Below are positions 32,728 to 34,569 of a stretch of DNA of 34,569 nt, one piece after another (position 1 is the stretch's first letter; every line of letters starts with the position of its first letter). Source of the DNA: Bacteroidales bacterium (lineage in GTDB: Bacteria > Bacteroidota > Bacteroidia > Bacteroidales > UBA932). Below the pieces are notes generated by a model. It saw only the letters and a program-made list of their open reading frames with translations. It ran no database searches and had not been told where the DNA came from. Both the position numbers and the translations under genes were made by a program. The DNA is taken from contig JAQVZL010000013.1 of the NCBI GenBank assembly GCA_028708215.1, positions 1 to 34,569 of the forward strand. Reading direction: 5' to 3'.

Positions 32728-33665
32728 TGAGATTTAATGGAAACAGAAGATTTAACTCATATGTAGGATATTTTCGAAATAAATATGGAAGTAGACTTCA
32801 AAAAATTGTTGTAGACGCAGGCTTTTCATGCCCAAATAGAGATGGGTCTATAGCAACCGGAGGCTGCACATATTGTAACAACGATGCCTTTCACCCATCT
32901 TATAGCAGTCCCGATAAGAGCATAATCCAACAACTAGAAGAGGGAATAGAGTTTCATAAAAAGCGATATAGAAAAGCAGAGAGATATCTTGCATATTTTC
33001 AGCCATACTCAAATACTTACTCAGAAGTTGAGCATTTGCAAACTCTATATAGAGAAGCCCTATCCCACCCTCTTGTAGCTGGAATAGTAATAGGAACACG
33101 CCCAGATTGTATAGACCAACAAAAACTTGAGTTACTAGCTAATCTATCTAAAGAGCATGTAGTAATTGTAGAGTACGGAGTTGAATCTATTTACGATACT
33201 ACTCTAAAAAGAATAAATAGAGGGCACAACTTTGCTGCCGCAAAAGAGAGTATAAAAAAAACTGCCGAGGCAGGAATAGACCAAGGAGCACACTTTATAT
33301 TTGGACTACCTGGAGAGAGCAAACAACAGATGCTTGAATATGCAACAGAAATTAATAAGCTACCACTAAACTCAGTTAAGTTTCACCAACTTCAAATAGT
33401 TATAGGAACGCAAATGGAGAGAGAATTTGAAAAGAACCCTCAAGAGTTTGTACAATGGACAATTGGTGAGTATATAGATTTTTTTATAGACTTCTTAGAG
33501 TTATTAAAACCAAATATATTTATTGAACGTTTTGCAGGGGAAGTCCCTCCACGTTTTATCAAGTCAAACCCCTGGGGCTTAGCAAGAAATGTAGAGTTAA
33601 TAAATATGCTCGAAAAAAGATTAGAAGAGAGGGATACATATCAATCAAGGCTCTTTAATGCATAA
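32727..33665 (+). CDS. YhcC-like radical SAM protein (TIGR01212 type)
   Basis: This 312-residue radical S-adenosylmethionine enzyme has its cluster cysteines at C35, C47 and C50 (CPNRDGSIATGGCTYC), the spacing of the YhcC group rather than the usual CxxxCxxC. The neighbouring segments GTRPDCID and EYGVESIYDTTLKRINRGH belong to the Elp3-like radical SAM core. There is no added HAT domain at the C-terminus. The reaction of this family is not established to my knowledge. It is coupled to the YhcH-type gene by a TAATG overlap. Confidence 0.9.
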   Translation: MRFNGNRRFNSYVGYFRNKYGSRLQKIVVDAGFSCPNRDGSIATGGCTYCNNDAFHPSYSSPDKSIIQQLEEGIEFHKKRYRKAERYLAYFQPYSNTYSEVEHLQTLYREALSHPLVAGIVIGTRPDCIDQQKLELLANLSKEHVVIVEYGVESIYDTTLKRINRGHNFAAAKESIKKTAEAGIDQGAHFIFGLPGESKQQMLEYATEINKLPLNSVKFHQLQIVIGTQMEREFEKNPQEFVQWTIGEYIDFFIDFLELLKPNIFIERFAGEVPPRFIKSNPWGLARNVELINMLEKRLEERDTYQSRLFNA

Positions 33666-33676
33666 CCATTTTTAAT

Positions 33677-33684
33677 TATCTTTG
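33677..33684 (+). promoter_or_regulatory. -7 element for the partial lipoprotein gene
   Basis: TATCTTTG, with TTTA at 33654-33657 (three of four matches to TTTG) 19 bases upstream. Start near 33690, ATG at 33728. Confidence 0.55.
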
Positions 33685-33727
33685 TAAATTACAATAGTAG
33701 TAGGTACAAAGCATAATAAATAAATAT

Positions 33728-34569
33728 ATGAGAAAACCAGGCCCCATCTTACTTCATTTAACATTTTTGTTATTACTCTCTACTACACTTCAGTCGTGCA
33801 AATACTTAGAATTTCGTTCTAAAGACAACTTTGTAGCTCAAGTAGGTAGCAACTATCTATACGAAAAGGATATTCAGAATCTTATCCCCCCTGGCACCCC
33901 AAACAACGATAGTATCACTATGTTAAGGCAGTATATAAACTCATGGGCACTAAAACATCTACTCCTCGCTAAAGCTCAAGAAGAGTTATCAAAAGCCGAT
34001 AAAGATGTAGAGCGTGAGTTGGAGGAGTATAAAAACTCACTTATTGCCTACAGGTACGAAAAACAATATATTGAAACAAGATTAGACACACTTATAACAG
34101 AACAGGAAGCAAGAGAATTTTACATAAACAACTCTCAAAATATAGAGCTACACAATTCAGTAGTAAAAGGGCGAGTAATAAAAATTGCCTCCGATTCACC
34201 AAACCTCGAGAGAATAAAAAATTTATATAAAGCAAACTCTCTGGAAGAGATAGACGAATTGGAGCAACTCTGTTACAACTCTGCAGACAAATTTACCAAC
34301 TTTGAAAATAGATGGGTAGACCTCTCTGCTGTAGCAAGAGAATTACCAATAGACCTTTACTGGTGCGAGAATGAACTCAAAACAGCTAACTTCATTGAAA
34401 CTAAAGATTCTTTGTACAATTATTTTGCTTTCTTTACAGAAAGATTTGCCCCAGGCGAGACTCCTCCTTTTGAATTTTATCTCCCTAAAATCAAAGAGAT
34501 TATTATTGGAAAACGTAAACAAAGCCTTATTAAAGAACTTGAACAAGAGCTTATAAAAGAAGCGCTAAT
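33728..34569 (+). CDS. Lipoprotein resembling periplasmic PpiC/SurA-type peptidyl-prolyl isomerases, 3' end missing
   Basis: The frame runs open from ATG 33728 to the window edge (280 codons, no stop). The N-terminus is a lipoprotein signal peptide ending in LQSC (Cys24). The region after it, FVAQVGSNYLYEKDIQNLIPPG, is the usual opening of Bacteroidota SurA/PpiC-like chaperones, and a helical LRQYINSWALKHLLLAKAQEEL segment follows. The charged central part (EYKNSLIAYRYEKQYIETRLDTLITEQEAREFYINN) fits the family. The isomerase domain itself is poorly conserved or partly beyond the edge, so it may be a chaperone only. Separate promoter predicted 44 bases upstream. Confidence 0.75.
   Translation, partial: MRKPGPILLHLTFLLLLSTTLQSCKYLEFRSKDNFVAQVGSNYLYEKDIQNLIPPGTPNNDSITMLRQYINSWALKHLLLAKAQEELSKADKDVERELEEYKNSLIAYRYEKQYIETRLDTLITEQEAREFYINNSQNIELHNSVVKGRVIKIASDSPNLERIKNLYKANSLEEIDELEQLCYNSADKFTNFENRWVDLSAVARELPIDLYWCENELKTANFIETKDSLYNYFAFFTERFAPGETPPFEFYLPKIKEIIIGKRKQSLIKELEQELIKEAL

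Overview
The window is a chromosomal segment of a low-GC, anaerobic member of the Bacteroidota, most likely Bacteroidales. The evidence is the 16S rRNA 5' end (its early helix sequence looks Rikenellaceae/Alistipes-like, from memory only), a SusC/SusD pair, a fused DAHP synthase/chorismate mutase, a large pyruvate:ferredoxin oxidoreductase, and many promoters of the Bacteroidota type (TTTG, about 19-21 bases, TAnnTTTG). Most genes are housekeeping or ordinary catabolic genes. The less ordinary material is mostly non-coding.

Layout: the 5' end of a 16S rRNA gene leaves the left edge on the minus strand, with its promoter. A two-gene chromate-type transporter follows on plus and converges on an aromatic amino acid operon on minus (aminotransferase, tyrA, DAHP synthase-chorismate mutase). 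That operon has a transcribed leader with a 28-residue peptide containing 11 consecutive Phe/Tyr codons, followed by a strong intrinsic terminator. This is a classic translation-coupled attenuator (4762-4964). Then come tRNA-His (minus), a biotin-enzyme-type carboxyltransferase (plus), a 685-bp repeat-rich gap (MITE-like element, 32/33-bp tandem array, cloverleaf-like palindromes), tRNA-Arg(CCG) (minus), fabD (plus), an unknown exported protein (minus), a possible 37-codon small gene with its own promoter and terminator, and nifJ (plus).

The middle is a minus-strand histidine-utilisation operon, hutH-hutI-MBL hydrolase-ftcD (fused formiminotransferase-cyclodeaminase), without hutU. Behind it is a SusC/SusD outer-membrane uptake pair on the same strand but with its own promoter and terminator. 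pnp and rpsO follow on minus. rpsO shares an interleaved, mirror-symmetric promoter region with a divergent YgjP-like metallopeptidase gene.

The right part holds a minus-strand envelope operon: a DigH-like GHL10 lipoprotein, an NlpC/P60 lipoprotein, a Tat-exported L-Ala-D/L-Glu-type dipeptide epimerase and a small unknown protein. Together these look like a peptidoglycan-fragment degradation module. Divergent from it are a YhcH-family protein, a YhcC-like radical SAM protein, and a lipoprotein gene that runs off the right edge.

The attenuator is the strongest find. Functional claims come from motif reading and recall of families; no database search was possible.
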